Shown: positions 25,352 through 34,625, numbered from the stretch's first letter. The stretch: 64,000 nt of DNA from Halobacteria archaeon HArc-gm2 (GCA_025517465.1 JAOPKE010000001.1:806001-870000), one strand, 5' to 3'. Notes: generated from the letters alone by a model not told the origin. Program-made: numbers and translations.

Positions 25352-26715
25352 ACGCCGGGCGCCTCCTCGGCCACCGTTGCGCCGGACTGTGCTTTCACGT
25401 AGATTTGCTGCTGGTCCCGCAGGTCGTCACGGACGTCCTCGCCCCAGTACTCGTTTTTCGCCTGCGTCCGGCTCATCAGCCGCCCCGCACCGTGTGCCGT
25501 CGACCCGAACGTCTCCTCCAGGCTCCGGTCGCCGCCGCGGAGGACGTAGCTTCCCGCACCCATGCTCCCGGGGATGATAATCGGCTGGCCGACGTCGCGG
25601 TACGCGGCCGGCACCTCCGGGTGTCCTGCCGGAAACGCGCGCGTCGCTCCCTTCCGGTGGACGTACAGGTCCGTCTCCTCACCGTCCACGTCGTGCGTCT
25701 CCCGCTTGGCGATGTTGTGGGCCACGTCGTACAGCAGGTCCATCTCCATCGCCTCCCAGTCCCGGCCGAAGACGTCCTCGAACACCTCGCGGGTCCGGTG
25801 CATGATCAGCTGTCGGTTGACCCATGCGTAGTTGATGGCGGCGCACATCGCCTCGTAGTAATCCTCGGCGAGCTGCGAGCCGGCCGGCGCCGCAGCGAGT
25901 TCCCTGTCCGGGAGCTGGTTCAGCAGCCCCGAGTGGGCCTGTTCGATCTCCCGCAGGTAGTCCGTACACACCTGGTGACCCAGGCCGCGGGAGCCACAGT
26001 GGATGAGGACGACGATCTGGTCCTCATCGAGGCCGAAGTCGGCCGCGACGTCCTCGCGGAACACGTCGGTGACTCGCTGGACCTCGAGAAAGTGGTTGCC
26101 CGAGCCCAGCGATCCGACCTGGTTCTTCCCCCGATTCCGGGCTTTCTCGGAGACCTTGTCGGGATTGCCTTCTGGTCGGTACCCCTCGTCTTCGCAGTGT
26201 TCGAGGTCGTCCCGCACGGCGTAGTCGTTTTCGAGCGCCCAGTCCATCCCGCGCGAGAGGATGGCGTCGACGTCGTCGATGGTCCCCTCGTGGACGCCGC
26301 CACCGCCGAGACCCGAGGGGATGGCCTCGAACAGCGCGTCGACGAGTTCCTCTTCGTGGCCCTTCACGTCGTCGTAGGTAAGGTTCGTCCGCATCATCCG
26401 TACCCCGCAGTTGATATCGTAACCGACTGCTCCGGGCGAGATACAGCCGTTCTCGGCGTCGATGCCGGCGACGCCGCCCACGGGGAAACCGTAGCCCTGG
26501 TGGCCGTCGGGCATACAGAGCGCGTACTTCCGCACGCCGGGGAGGTGCGTCGAGTTCCGAAGCTGTTCGAGCGTCTTGTCCTCGCTGATCTCGTCGAGCA
26601 ACGACTCGCTGGCGAGGATTCGCGCCGGGACGTTCATCCCCCCGGACTGGGGAATCTCCCAGACGAACTCGCGGACCTGCTCCAGCGTGACGTCGCCCGC
26701 CTCGTACGTGGTCAT
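25255..26715 (-). CDS. rtcB: RNA-splicing ligase RtcB
   Basis: Joins 2',3'-cyclic phosphate and 5'-hydroxyl RNA ends, sealing tRNA exons with GTP and Mn. 486 aa, standard length and without an intein. Key blocks are MPDGHQGYGFPVGGVAG, GAVGYDINCGVRMMRT (metal Cys), SLGSGNHFLEVQ (metal His), VLIHCGSRGLGHQVC, DVAHNIAKRE, IPGSMGAGSYVLRG and TAHGAGRLMSR (guanylated His region). ATG 26715 starts MTTYEAGDVTLEQV. Haloarchaea need it for intron-containing tRNAs. Confidence 0.97.
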   Translation of the reverse strand: MTTYEAGDVTLEQVREFVWEIPQSGGMNVPARILASESLLDEISEDKTLEQLRNSTHLPGVRKYALCMPDGHQGYGFPVGGVAGIDAENGCISPGAVGYDINCGVRMMRTNLTYDDVKGHEEELVDALFEAIPSGLGGGGVHEGTIDDVDAILSRGMDWALENDYAVRDDLEHCEDEGYRPEGNPDKVSEKARNRGKNQVGSLGSGNHFLEVQRVTDVFREDVAADFGLDEDQIVVLIHCGSRGLGHQVCTDYLREIEQAHSGLLNQLPDRELAAAPAGSQLAEDYYEAMCAAINYAWVNRQLIMHRTREVFEDVFGRDWEAMEMDLLYDVAHNIAKRETHDVDGEETDLYVHRKGATRAFPAGHPEVPAAYRDVGQPIIIPGSMGAGSYVLRGGDRSLEETFGSTAHGAGRLMSRTQAKNEYWGEDVRDDLRDQQQIYVKAQSGATVAEEAPGVYKDVDEVVRVSDALGIGDKVARTFPVCNIKG

Positions 26716-26798
26716 ACCCGAAGATGGTCGCGGCAAAGTGAAATGTCGTCCGGTAGTCCGGCGTCGAGTCGGACGCGGCGTCGGCCATCGGCCCCAGC

Positions 26799-27735
26799 TC
26801 AGTCGTCGCCCGGGGCCGGCGTCGCCCTGGCATCAGTCGATCGCTCGAGGCGCTCGTCCAGCGAGAACGGCCCCGCACCGAGTGTGAAGATGGCAGAGGC
26901 CATCCCGAACAGCGTGACGTGCGCGAGCACCGGGTCGTCCGGCAGGCCGAACAGCGTCACTGTGAACAGGAGGAACGCCGTCGCGGCGCTCGCGCGGGTC
27001 AGCAGGCCCGCGACGAGCGCCAGACCGACGACGACCTCCATCAGTCCGGCACCCAGCACCCACATCCCCGGGTCGACGGGGACGACGGCGGTCAGGTCGT
27101 ACTTCGCGACAACCTGGAGCGCCCTGTCCGAGGAGCCAAGCTTCTCGACCAGGCCCAGGTAGACGAAGGCGACACCCATCCCCACCCGGAGAATCGTCGG
27201 CACGAATCGTCGATACGGTGCCGTCAGGTCGTCGAGCCACGCCTTCAGGTGGTGGACCGGGTCGACGCGGCCGTACAGGGTCGCGTCACTGGCGGCGACG
27301 TCCTGGAGCATGTCGTCCGCGCTCGGGCGGCCGCCACCGAGGACGAAGACCGCGACGAACCCGGGGAGGTACTCGATGGCCAGCACGACGTCCGGGTTGG
27401 TCGCGAGCGCCCACGAGCGGAAGCCCCAGACTCAGCCGGAGCATCCAGGGGACGAGGTCGTCGTACGTCCCGAGCGTCTCCCGCAGGATCTGAACGTCGG
27501 GGACGGTCGGCCGGTATCGGAGGTACGCCGCCAGCACCGCGACGCCGACCAGCGAAGCGACGGCCACCATCGCGGCGTTGACCGGATCGGAGAGGACGTC
27601 TGACCCGAACGTGACCGCGTCACGCGCCTGACCGACAGGATCGGTGACGTAGTCGACGTGCGCCGCCGCGGTCGGAACGAACCCGCACGTGGCGAGTGCA
27701 ACGACAGCGGCCGCGAACGACGAGCGAGTAGTCAT
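26799..27735 (-). pseudogene. DoxX-family membrane protein gene, broken by frameshift and deletion
   Basis: Two overlapping frames carry the two halves of one protein. The upstream half (27735 to about 27410) has a signal peptide ending AAAHVDYV and a helix (VAVASLVGVAVLAAYL), then reaches WMLRLSLGLPLVG and turns into an Arg-rich tail. The downstream half is in another frame: open as RSWALATNPDVVLAIEYLPG, with a GTG at 27386, continuing through the DoxX helices (TILRVGMGVAFVYLGLVEKL, GAGLMEVVVGLALVAGLL) to 26799. The helices expected between the halves are missing. The second half could still be expressed alone. Confidence 0.75.
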
Positions 27736-27835
27736 GAGCCCGCCTTACCAGCCGCCAGGTTTACCCCATTCGACTTTCGAATCGATGACGTTTCCGCTGT
27801 TTCCGAACCGAACCTGCCGGTCGAGTTCCACCGGC

Positions 27836-28063
27836 AGACTCTCTCCGCTCGTCTCCCGAGCCCAGTCTCACGCTGTTCGACTGGACGCCGAAAGACTCAC
27901 TCCGTTCGTCTTCCGAGCCCGGCCTCGCTGCACTCGGCCGGACGTCAGGAGACTCGCTCCGCTCGTCTCCTGAGCCCAGTCTCACGCTGTTCGACTGGAC
28001 GCCGATAGACTCACTTCGTTCGTCGATCGAGCCCGGCCTCGCTGCGCTCGGCCGGACGCCGGT
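27836..28063. repeat. Tandem array, 4 x 57 bp with ABAB alternation
   Basis: Four exact-length 57-bp units start at 27836, 27893, 27950 and 28007, each opening with AGACT. Units 1 and 3 resemble each other, as do 2 and 4, giving a 114-bp super-repeat. The units fold into hairpins with 11-nt loops, for example CAGGAGAC/GTCTCCTG around TCGCTCCGCTC (27946-27972) and CCAGTC/GACTGG around TCACGCTGTTC (27976-27998). No credible protein is encoded in any frame. Confidence 0.9.
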
Positions 28064-28064
28064 G

Positions 28065-28073
28065 GAATTATAG
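28065..28073 (+). promoter_or_regulatory. TATA box of the GNAT gene
   Basis: GAATTATAG lies 2 bp after the tandem array, centred about 29 nt before the GTG start at 28098, predicting a leaderless transcript. Confidence 0.55.
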
Positions 28074-28097
28074 TCTTCAGCCGGTTAGAAGGGTGTA

Positions 28098-28577
28098 GTG
28101 AGCGTCAACGTCGAATCGAGGGTCGTCGATCGCGGCGACGACGGGTTCGTGGACGCCGCCTGGCAACTCAAAGAACGGATCCGCCAGGAAGACGGCGTCC
28201 TCCGCCAGCGTCGCGGCTTCTTCCGCGACGCCTACCGTCGCTCGCGCGTCTACGTCTACGTCGACCGGACCAACAACACCCTGGTCGGGTTCGCCGCCGT
28301 CCGCTCGGACGGCTACGTTCTCTTCCTCGCCGTCGACCCGGAATACCGCGGCCACGGCTTCGGGAAGCGACTCATCGCCCGGGTCTCCGAGGACTTCGGG
28401 AGCGTCACCTGCCACGCCCGGACGACGAACGACGACGCCATCGGGTTCTACGAACACCTCGGATTCGACGTCCGCCGTCGCATCGACAACTACTACGAGG
28501 ACGGCGGCGACGCGTTCTACCTCTCGCTCGGCGACGACTCCATCCGTGCGAAACTGTCGAAGCTACTCGGTAGCTGA
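28098..28577 (+). CDS. GNAT-family N-acetyltransferase (RimI-like)
   Basis: 159 aa from a GTG start. The acetyl-CoA site VDPEYRGHGFGKRLIARV (Q/RxxGxG/A motif) lies at about residues 77-94, and the late block TTNDDAIGFYEHLGFDVRRR is typical of RimI-type enzymes that acetylate protein N-termini. The substrate is not defined. The TATA box abuts the 57-bp repeat array, so the array may influence this promoter. Confidence 0.88.
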   Translation: MSVNVESRVVDRGDDGFVDAAWQLKERIRQEDGVLRQRRGFFRDAYRRSRVYVYVDRTNNTLVGFAAVRSDGYVLFLAVDPEYRGHGFGKRLIARVSEDFGSVTCHARTTNDDAIGFYEHLGFDVRRRIDNYYEDGGDAFYLSLGDDSIRAKLSKLLGS

Positions 28578-29075
28578 ACGCGGATACTATCCCGCCTCCC
28601 AACTGCTAAGTCTGTCAGGGGAAAACTCCGCTGCCCACGGAGTTCTCGAGGAATTGCTCGACGATCGGAACCTATCCATTTAGGCACATCTACTAACCAG
28701 CTACGCTCCGACCGTTTTACCGGATCGGCATTCAGGAACGTCGTCAGGCCCAACCACGAGCCCGTGGGTGCCCCAGCAGCCACCCAGGCTATCGTGTCGA
28801 CCCACGCCGGCCGCCGGTGGCCGAGCAGCGACCGACGCGAGACCGTCCACCTGGCAGCGAGGCAGTCACACACCGGTCGAACGGTTCAGGGGGTCACACA
28901 TCCCCATCTCGGGGAAATCCCACTCTTTCGGACCATGCGGGCCGAACCGAGCGCGGCGGGTCCGTCTTCCTCACCAGTTCGAGGACGTCGGTTTTCCGTT
29001 CGTTTTGGACGATTAGGGTTGATCGAATCCCGCTCGCTTTATCGAGGTGTTTACTTCGCTCGGACCGCCCTACTC

Positions 29076-29096
29076 ACGGGTCGCTCCGCTCCCCGT
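29076..29096. repeat. Hairpin with a TCGCTCCGCTC loop
   Basis: Stem ACGGG/CCCGT around the 11-nt loop TCGCTCCGCTC, 80 bp before the priS start. Confidence 0.6.
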
Positions 29097-29105
29097 TCGC
29101 TTTGA

Positions 29106-29132
29106 GAAGGTGTTCGCTTCGCTCACACCTTC
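29106..29132. repeat. Hairpin with a TCGCTTCGCTC loop
   Basis: Perfect 8-bp stem GAAGGTGT/ACACCTTC around TCGCTTCGCTC, the same loop as at 3921, 43 bp before the priS start. Confidence 0.7.
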
Positions 29133-29175
29133 CTATCCACAACTCCTATGACCACCTCCCCCAATCATCTATCCC

Positions 29176-30342
29176 ATGGAAGAGCGGACTCGTCTGTACC
29201 TCCGGGGGCGCTTCGGCGACCACTACCGGCGGGCAGATATCACCCTTCCGCCGGACGCCGACGCCCGGGAGTGGGGATTCATCCCGTGGACCGACGGTCC
29301 CGGTGAGACGATGGTCCGCCACCGTTCGCTACTCGACCTGGGCGAAATCGGCGACTTTCTCGAACGGAAACGACCCAGGCACGTCTACTTCTCCGCGGGC
29401 CGGTACGAGGACCCCAGCGCGCCCTCGATGGACGAGAAGACCTGGCTGTCCTCGGACCTGGTGTTCGACCTCGACGCCGACCACCTGCCGGCCGTCGAAC
29501 TCGGCGAGGACAGCTACGCCGAGATGCTCGCCAAGTGCAAGGACGCGCTGCTCTGTCTGCTGGACTTCCTGGAGAACGACTTCGGGTTCGACGACCTCAC
29601 CGTCGTCTTCTCTGGCGGGCGCGGCTACCACGTCCACGTCCGTGACGAGGGCATCCAGCAGCTCTCCCGTGACTCCCGCCGGGAAATCGTCGACTACGTC
29701 CGCGCCGTCGGCCTCGAACCGGACGGCATCCAGACGACGGAGATCAGGCCCGGCAACACGGCGGCCTCGCGCGTCCTCCAGACCGAGGGCGGGTGGGGTC
29801 AGCGCGTCCACGACAGCCTCCTCGCGTTCGTCGGCGAACTCGAGGCGATGGAAGAGGAGGCGGCCCTCGAGGAGCTACAGCAACTCGACGGCATCGGCGA
29901 GGGCCGCGCGAAAACAGTCTACGGCGCCATTCAGGCCAACCGCGAGGCCATCGAGAGCGGCAACCTCGAAGCCGGTGGCGTCGGCATCCGGACGCTCGTC
30001 GAGACGCTGCTGGACCGGGTCGTCGAGGAGGACATCGCCCCCATCGACGAACCGGTCACCACCGACACGAACCGGCTCATCAGGCTCCCGGGGAGTCTCC
30101 ACGGCGGGAGCGGCCTCGCAGTCCAGCGGATCGACCGCGATTCGATCGAGGAGTTCGACCCGCTCGTCGACGCCGTCCCGGAGACGTTCACCGGCCACGA
30201 GATCGCGGTCGAGATCGCCGACGACGTCGAGGTCGAACTCGGTGGGGATACCTTTACATTCCAGGCAGGTGCACGATCCGTACCAGAGCACGTGGGCATC
30301 TTCCTGATGGCCCGCGGGCAGGCCGAGAAGGGTCCAGAATGA
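29176..30342 (+). CDS. priS: DNA primase small (catalytic) subunit PriS
   Basis: Catalytic subunit of the archaeal/eukaryotic primase, which makes primers for replication together with PriL (not in the window). 388 aa. The catalytic Asp pair is in SDLVFDLDADHL (about residue 95); FSGGRGYHVHVRDEG supplies the SGxRGxH nucleotide motif; the late TTDTNRLIRLPGSLHGGSG is typical of the AEP fold. A helix-hairpin-helix-like segment (LQQLDGIGEGRAKTV) sits near residue 240. Its stop overlaps the GINS start (ATGA). Confidence 0.96.
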   Translation: MEERTRLYLRGRFGDHYRRADITLPPDADAREWGFIPWTDGPGETMVRHRSLLDLGEIGDFLERKRPRHVYFSAGRYEDPSAPSMDEKTWLSSDLVFDLDADHLPAVELGEDSYAEMLAKCKDALLCLLDFLENDFGFDDLTVVFSGGRGYHVHVRDEGIQQLSRDSRREIVDYVRAVGLEPDGIQTTEIRPGNTAASRVLQTEGGWGQRVHDSLLAFVGELEAMEEEAALEELQQLDGIGEGRAKTVYGAIQANREAIESGNLEAGGVGIRTLVETLLDRVVEEDIAPIDEPVTTDTNRLIRLPGSLHGGSGLAVQRIDRDSIEEFDPLVDAVPETFTGHEIAVEIADDVEVELGGDTFTFQAGARSVPEHVGIFLMARGQAEKGPE

Positions 30343-31187
30343 ACTTAGACGAACTGCAATCGGTACAGTCCAGGGAGCGACAGACCGACAGCCTCCAGCA
30401 ACTCCGGGAGTCGTTCTACGAGGACGCCGGCGAGTACATCCAGCAGTTGCGCGAGGAACGCGACCAGGCCGCCGAGCGCGCCGCGGACCCGTTCGACTCC
30501 CCCGAGGTGAACCGGCTGAGCGACGACATCAAGACCGCCGAACAGACCGTCGAGGCGCTGTACGAGCGCCGCGTCGGGAAGGTCGTGAAGATGGCGTCGC
30601 TCGCCGCCGCCGACATGCCGACGGAAGAGGAGGGTCTCACGCGCGAGGAACGCGACCTCTTCGACACGCTCCTGCACGCCATCGAGGAGAACCGGGACCA
30701 CGTCCTCGACGTCCTCGCGGGCGAGGCGTCACCCGGTGCCGTCTCCACGCCGACGGACGTTCCGCAGACGGGCCGCGGACAGACCGAGTCGGCCGCCACT
30801 GATTCCGCGAGCGAGGCGCCACAGGCAGACCCGACGGCGGACGGGGCGTCGACAGGAGTCGGCGCCGCGGACGTCATGGGCAGCCCCGACGGCGACGCAC
30901 CCGCGGACGTCCCGCCGGACGTTCCGCCAGACGTGCCGACCGATGGACCCGCCGCAGGACCGACCGATGGGACCGCAACCAGTCCCGACGCCGACGGGCA
31001 GAACGAGGCAGACGGTGCGGAGGGGGCGGACGTCGACCGGCGTACCGTCCGCATCACTGACGACGTCGGCGCCATCTTCGGCGTCGACGAGCGGGAGTAC
31101 GACCTCTCGACGGACGACGTCGTGACGCTACCCGCGGCGAACGCGGACCCCCTCGTCGAACGCGACGCCGCCGAACCGCTCGAATAG
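30339..31187 (+). CDS. GINS complex protein (replication)
   Basis: 282 aa. GINS joins MCM and Cdc45/GAN in the replicative helicase. Residues 1-130 form the helical A-domain (LQQLRESFYEDAGEYIQQLR, TREERDLFDTLLHAIEENRD). Residues 135-230 are a Pro/Asp/Ala/Gly-rich linker with PPDV repeats. The last 50 residues (RRTVRITDDVGAIFGVDERE) match the small beta B-domain. The A-then-B order is that of the Gins51 type. ATGA overlap with priS indicates coupled synthesis of primase and helicase factor. Confidence 0.9.
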   Translation: MNLDELQSVQSRERQTDSLQQLRESFYEDAGEYIQQLREERDQAAERAADPFDSPEVNRLSDDIKTAEQTVEALYERRVGKVVKMASLAAADMPTEEEGLTREERDLFDTLLHAIEENRDHVLDVLAGEASPGAVSTPTDVPQTGRGQTESAATDSASEAPQADPTADGASTGVGAADVMGSPDGDAPADVPPDVPPDVPTDGPAAGPTDGTATSPDADGQNEADGAEGADVDRRTVRITDDVGAIFGVDEREYDLSTDDVVTLPAANADPLVERDAAEPLE

Positions 31188-31229
31188 AGTCGCGCTGTCG
31201 GACGAGTCGTTTTCCGTTTCTCGCGAGGA

Positions 31230-32354
31230 TTACCGACCAGGCTCGGGTCGCGAACCCAGTTCGAGCGTGACGCTCTGGCGGTCCCCGTCGCGGACAACGT
31301 CGACGTCGAGTGAGTCGCCCGGGCTGGTTTCGAGTGCCAGATAGGTCGACAGCGCCTGCCGAGTCGGAATCCGCGTCCCGTCCATGCCGACGACGACGTC
31401 GCCCCCGACGGGCGCCTGGACACCGTCGACCCGTTCGGTCCCGCCGCTCCCCTGGAGGACGCCGTCGGCGGGCGTCCCGTCGAGTACCTGGTCGATGTAC
31501 ACGCCCTCCGAGACGGAGAGCTGGTTGGCCTCGACGATAGTCGGCGTCACCGGTGTCAGGGTGACACCCAGGTAGGAGTGGTCGTAGTCACCGTTCTCGA
31601 TTAGCGCTGGGACGACACGGTGGACCAGCGCGGCGGAGATAGCGAACCCGATGTTGTCGCCACCGCCGGAGTTGACCACGCCGACGACGTCGCCGTTCAG
31701 CGTGACGAGCGGGCCGCCGCTGTTGCCGGGGTTGACGGCGGCGTCGGTCTGGATGGCGTCGGCGATGGAGAAGCCGTTCGCGGCGGGGAGCGTCCTGTCG
31801 ACGCCGCTGACGATGCCAGCCGAGATAGACCCCGAGTAGCCGAAGGGGTTCCCGATGGCCACGACCTCCGTGCCGACGGCCGGGTCAGCGTCGACGAGCG
31901 AGAGCGGCGTGACCTCGTCGGGGCGGTTCGCTGCCTCGAGAACCGCCAGATCGCTGTAGACGTCCGTGGCGACGACGGACGCCGAGCGCCAGCCGGTGTT
32001 CTCGAACCGGAGGTAGACGTCGTCGCTGTCCGTGATAACGTGCTCGTTCGTCACGAGGTACCGCTCGTCGTACGCGAAGGCGCTCCCCTGTGCAGACTGC
32101 CCGTTACTGGTGTAGACAGCGACGCTGGCGATAGATGGGGAGACGCCCTCGTAGACGTCGGCGTACCGGCCCTGCGGCGGTGCGCCGGAGTCGCGGTCCC
32201 GCGACTGCCCGGCGGTCGCTGTGGACTCGTCTGGGGTCCGCGTCGCCGTGTCGGCCTCATCGGTCGACCCGATAGAGTTGCACCCGGCGATGGTCGCGGT
32301 GACCCCGGTTGCCACCGATCCGAGAAATGCCCGACGTGACTGGGGAGGTTTCAC
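31230..32354 (-). CDS. HtrA/DegP-like serine protease lipoprotein
   Basis: 374 aa from GTG 32354. Tat-type signal SRRAFLGSVATGVTATIAGC with a lipobox Cys near residue 25, then a Thr-rich linker. The trypsin-like domain holds the triad: His in YLVTNEHVI, Asp in YSDLAVLEA and Ser in NPGNSGGPLV. One C-terminal PDZ domain follows (YLGVTLTPVTP through DVVVGMDGTRIPT). It probably degrades or refolds damaged proteins outside the cell membrane. An in-frame ATG 17 codons upstream is possible but would mask the Tat signal. Confidence 0.9.
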   Translation of the reverse strand: MKPPQSRRAFLGSVATGVTATIAGCNSIGSTDEADTATRTPDESTATAGQSRDRDSGAPPQGRYADVYEGVSPSIASVAVYTSNGQSAQGSAFAYDERYLVTNEHVITDSDDVYLRFENTGWRSASVVATDVYSDLAVLEAANRPDEVTPLSLVDADPAVGTEVVAIGNPFGYSGSISAGIVSGVDRTLPAANGFSIADAIQTDAAVNPGNSGGPLVTLNGDVVGVVNSGGGDNIGFAISAALVHRVVPALIENGDYDHSYLGVTLTPVTPTIVEANQLSVSEGVYIDQVLDGTPADGVLQGSGGTERVDGVQAPVGGDVVVGMDGTRIPTRQALSTYLALETSPGDSLDVDVVRDGDRQSVTLELGSRPEPGR

Positions 32355-32437
32355 ACCCGCTGTTTTCGGCGCGAACCGAATAAACCCGTCCCGTCGCGGG
32401 GGCAAAGTACACGGTGGTCCTTCACAAAGAGAGTCCC

Positions 32438-32725
32438 ATGGCGAATCGAGACGAACTGCAGGGAGAACGGCGGGAAGTCCCCGCCCCGGATTTCGTCGTT
32501 CCCGGCATTCGGTGTGCGCTCGAGATGATCATCGTCGGGAGCATCGTCGGACTGATCGGACTGCCGGCCTCGAGCGCGCTCCACCTCGGCGTCGTGTTGA
32601 TAGCGATGACGGTGTCGATGGTCGTCGTGCTGTTCTGGGCGCTCAATCACCACATCGCCGAGTGGGTGCGCCGGGCACAGGGGAAGCCGACGCTGACCGA
32701 CGGCGGTAACTCCGGGCCGTTCTAA
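32438..32725 (+). CDS. Small membrane protein with two helices
   Basis: 95 aa from ATG 32438. Charged N-terminus, two closely spaced hydrophobic helices (about residues 31-46 and 52-72), then a basic C-terminus (HHIAEWVRRAQGKP). No family is recognised. Divergent from the HtrA-like gene. Confidence 0.65.
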   Translation: MANRDELQGERREVPAPDFVVPGIRCALEMIIVGSIVGLIGLPASSALHLGVVLIAMTVSMVVVLFWALNHHIAEWVRRAQGKPTLTDGGNSGPF

Positions 32726-32790
32726 CCCGCGGAACCCACCGCTCGGCCTCAAACGATTAAGTGCCAGCCCCGAGTAGCCACTGGCGACTC

Positions 32791-33507
32791 ATGGAACTCA
32801 CCTGGCACGGACATTCGACGTGGCACGTAGAGGTCGGCGGAACGTCGCTTCTGATCGACCCGTTCTTCGACAACCCCCAGACGGATCTGAGCGCCGACGA
32901 CGTCGACGCGCCGGACTACGTCCTGCTCACGCACGGGCACGCCGACCACGTCGCCGACGTCGGTTCCTTCCCCGACGCGACGGTCGCGGCGACGCCGGAA
33001 CTGGCGGCGTACGTCGAGGACGAGTACGGCGTCTCCGACACCGCCGGCTTCAACCTCGGCGGAACGGTCGAACTCGGCGACGCCTTCGTGACGATGCACC
33101 GGGCCGACCACACCAACGGCCTCGGAACCACCTACGAACAGGGCTCGGGCGGCATGCCGGCCGGGTTCGTCATCAGCGACACGAAGCCGACGCAAGTGAA
33201 CGACGAAGAGTCGACGACGTTCTACCACGCCGGCGACACGGGGCTGATGACGGAGATGCGCGACGTCATCGGCCCGTTCCTCGAACCCGACGCCGCGGCG
33301 GTCCCCATCGGCGATCACTTCACGATGGGGCCGATGCAGGCGGCCGTCGCGGTCGACTGGCTCGACGTCGACCACGCGTTCCCGCAGCACTACGACTCGT
33401 TCCCGCCCATCGAACAGGACCCGCAGGACTTCGTCCGCGAGGTGAAAGGCACCGGCAGCGACGCCGAGGTGCACGTCCTCGACGGCGACGAGACGTTCGA
33501 ACTGTAG
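32791..33507 (+). CDS. Metal-dependent hydrolase, UPF0173 (metallo-beta-lactamase fold)
   Basis: 238 aa. Metallo-beta-lactamase fold: [11 protein letters not shown] at the N-terminus, main metal motif [13 protein letters not shown] (about residues 50-62), [18 protein letters not shown] and GDHFTMGP (late His). It matches the short, stand-alone UPF0173 hydrolases, whose substrate is not established. ATG 32791 begins MELTWHGH, the usual family start. Confidence 0.9.
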   Translation: MELTWHGHSTWHVEVGGTSLLIDPFFDNPQTDLSADDVDAPDYVLLTHGHADHVADVGSFPDATVAATPELAAYVEDEYGVSDTAGFNLGGTVELGDAFVTMHRADHTNGLGTTYEQGSGGMPAGFVISDTKPTQVNDEESTTFYHAGDTGLMTEMRDVIGPFLEPDAAAVPIGDHFTMGPMQAAVAVDWLDVDHAFPQHYDSFPPIEQDPQDFVREVKGTGSDAEVHVLDGDETFEL

Positions 33508-33579
33508 CGTCCCCCTCGTTTCCCGGTAGCTATCGGGGCCGAAACCGACCACGCGTTTCGCGGAACTCTGCCGCGCAGA

Positions 33580-34479
33580 TCACTCGGCGTCTTCACCACG
33601 CACCGTGACGCTGGTCGTCTCTTCGAGGTGTTTGACGACAGCAGCCATGTCTTCGCCGCCGTGGCCACGGCCCCGGGCCGCGCTGAACAGTTCCCGGGCG
33701 GCGGCGGTGACGCCCATCGGAACGCCGTCCTCGCCGGCGGCGTCGAGCGCCAGGTTCAGGTCCTTGAACTGGTAGTCGGCGGGGAATCTGGGCGCGAAGT
33801 CGCCGGCTGCGATCTGCTCGCCCTTCGCCGAGAACAGCGGCGAGTCGAGCGCACCGTTCTCGACGACGGTGAGCATGTCCTCGACGGAGAGGTCCCGGTT
33901 GGCGCCGAAGGTCAGCGCCTCGGCGAAGGCGCTCATCGCGTCGCCCAGCAGGAGGTTGATAAAGAGCTTCATGTTCGTCCCCTGCCCGACGTCGCCGCAG
34001 GAGACGACCGGGTCGCACATCGCTTCGAGGACCGGTCGAACGGATTCGACGTCGTCCTCGTCGCCGCCCGCCAGGCCGACGAGCGTGCCCTCTTCCGCCG
34101 GTCCGACGGTACCGGAGACGGGGCAATCGACGAACCGGCCGCCGCGGTCAGTGACAGCGTTAGCTGCTGCTTCCGTCTCGTCGTGGCCGATAGTGCTCAT
34201 CTGGACGACGGTCGTCTCCTCGTCGACGCCGGCGAGGATGCCGAGGTCGCGGTCGAGTACCTCCGCGACCGCGTCGCCGTCCGAGACTATCAGGCAGACG
34301 ACCTCGACTCGCTCCGTGAGGTGCTTCGGCGAGTCGGCGACGCTGACGCCCGCTTCGGCGAACGGTCGCTCGCGCTCGGTGGTGCGGTTGTACACGGTCA
34401 GGTCGAACCCGGCGTCGGCCAGGTTCCACGCCATCGGCGCGCCCATCGCTCCGAGTCCGACGAATCCGACTGCTGTCAT
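33580..34479 (-). CDS. NAD(P)-dependent beta-hydroxyacid dehydrogenase
   Basis: 299 aa, 3-hydroxyisobutyrate dehydrogenase/6-phosphogluconate dehydrogenase-like superfamily. N-terminal VGFVGLGAMGAPMAWNLADAG binds the dinucleotide; VDCPVSGTVGPAEEGTL holds the substrate motif; the catalytic Lys lies in VGQGTNMKLFINLLLG (about residue 170); PADYQFKDLNLALDAA follows. The substrate could be 3-hydroxyisobutyrate, tartronate semialdehyde or another hydroxyacid; context does not decide. Confidence 0.88.
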   Translation of the reverse strand: MTAVGFVGLGAMGAPMAWNLADAGFDLTVYNRTTERERPFAEAGVSVADSPKHLTERVEVVCLIVSDGDAVAEVLDRDLGILAGVDEETTVVQMSTIGHDETEAAANAVTDRGGRFVDCPVSGTVGPAEEGTLVGLAGGDEDDVESVRPVLEAMCDPVVSCGDVGQGTNMKLFINLLLGDAMSAFAEALTFGANRDLSVEDMLTVVENGALDSPLFSAKGEQIAAGDFAPRFPADYQFKDLNLALDAAGEDGVPMGVTAAARELFSAARGRGHGGEDMAAVVKHLEETTSVTVRGEDAE

Positions 34480-34625
34480 ACTCCGGTGTTCGCACGGGCG
34501 GGACTTGAATGTCCGCCCAGCGGCGGCCTCACGGCCGAGTTCTCGGCGAACGAGCGCCCGGTCGGACCAGGTCGAGTCTGACCAGGTCGAGTCGCACCGG
34601 GTCGATTACCGCGGACGCACGGCCC

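Larger units (their letters stand above)
28578..29175. other. Intergenic region upstream of priS
   Basis: About 600 bp without a convincing gene; open frames on both strands have erratic composition. Near its right end lie two hairpins of the 11-nt-loop class, listed separately. No RNA gene was recognised. Confidence 0.5.

Noticed and set aside
25207-27162. 651-codon open frame opposite rtcB
   Set aside because: Pure antisense of rtcB and the DoxX half; no domain is readable.
27658-28008. Open frames through the 57-bp array
   Set aside because: 57 is a multiple of three, so the repeat stays open in several frames; the peptides are repeats of Ser/Arg/Pro without coding character.
28517-28873. 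118-codon minus-strand frame after the GNAT gene
   Set aside because: Overlaps the end of a certain gene and has erratic composition with no conserved-looking stretch.
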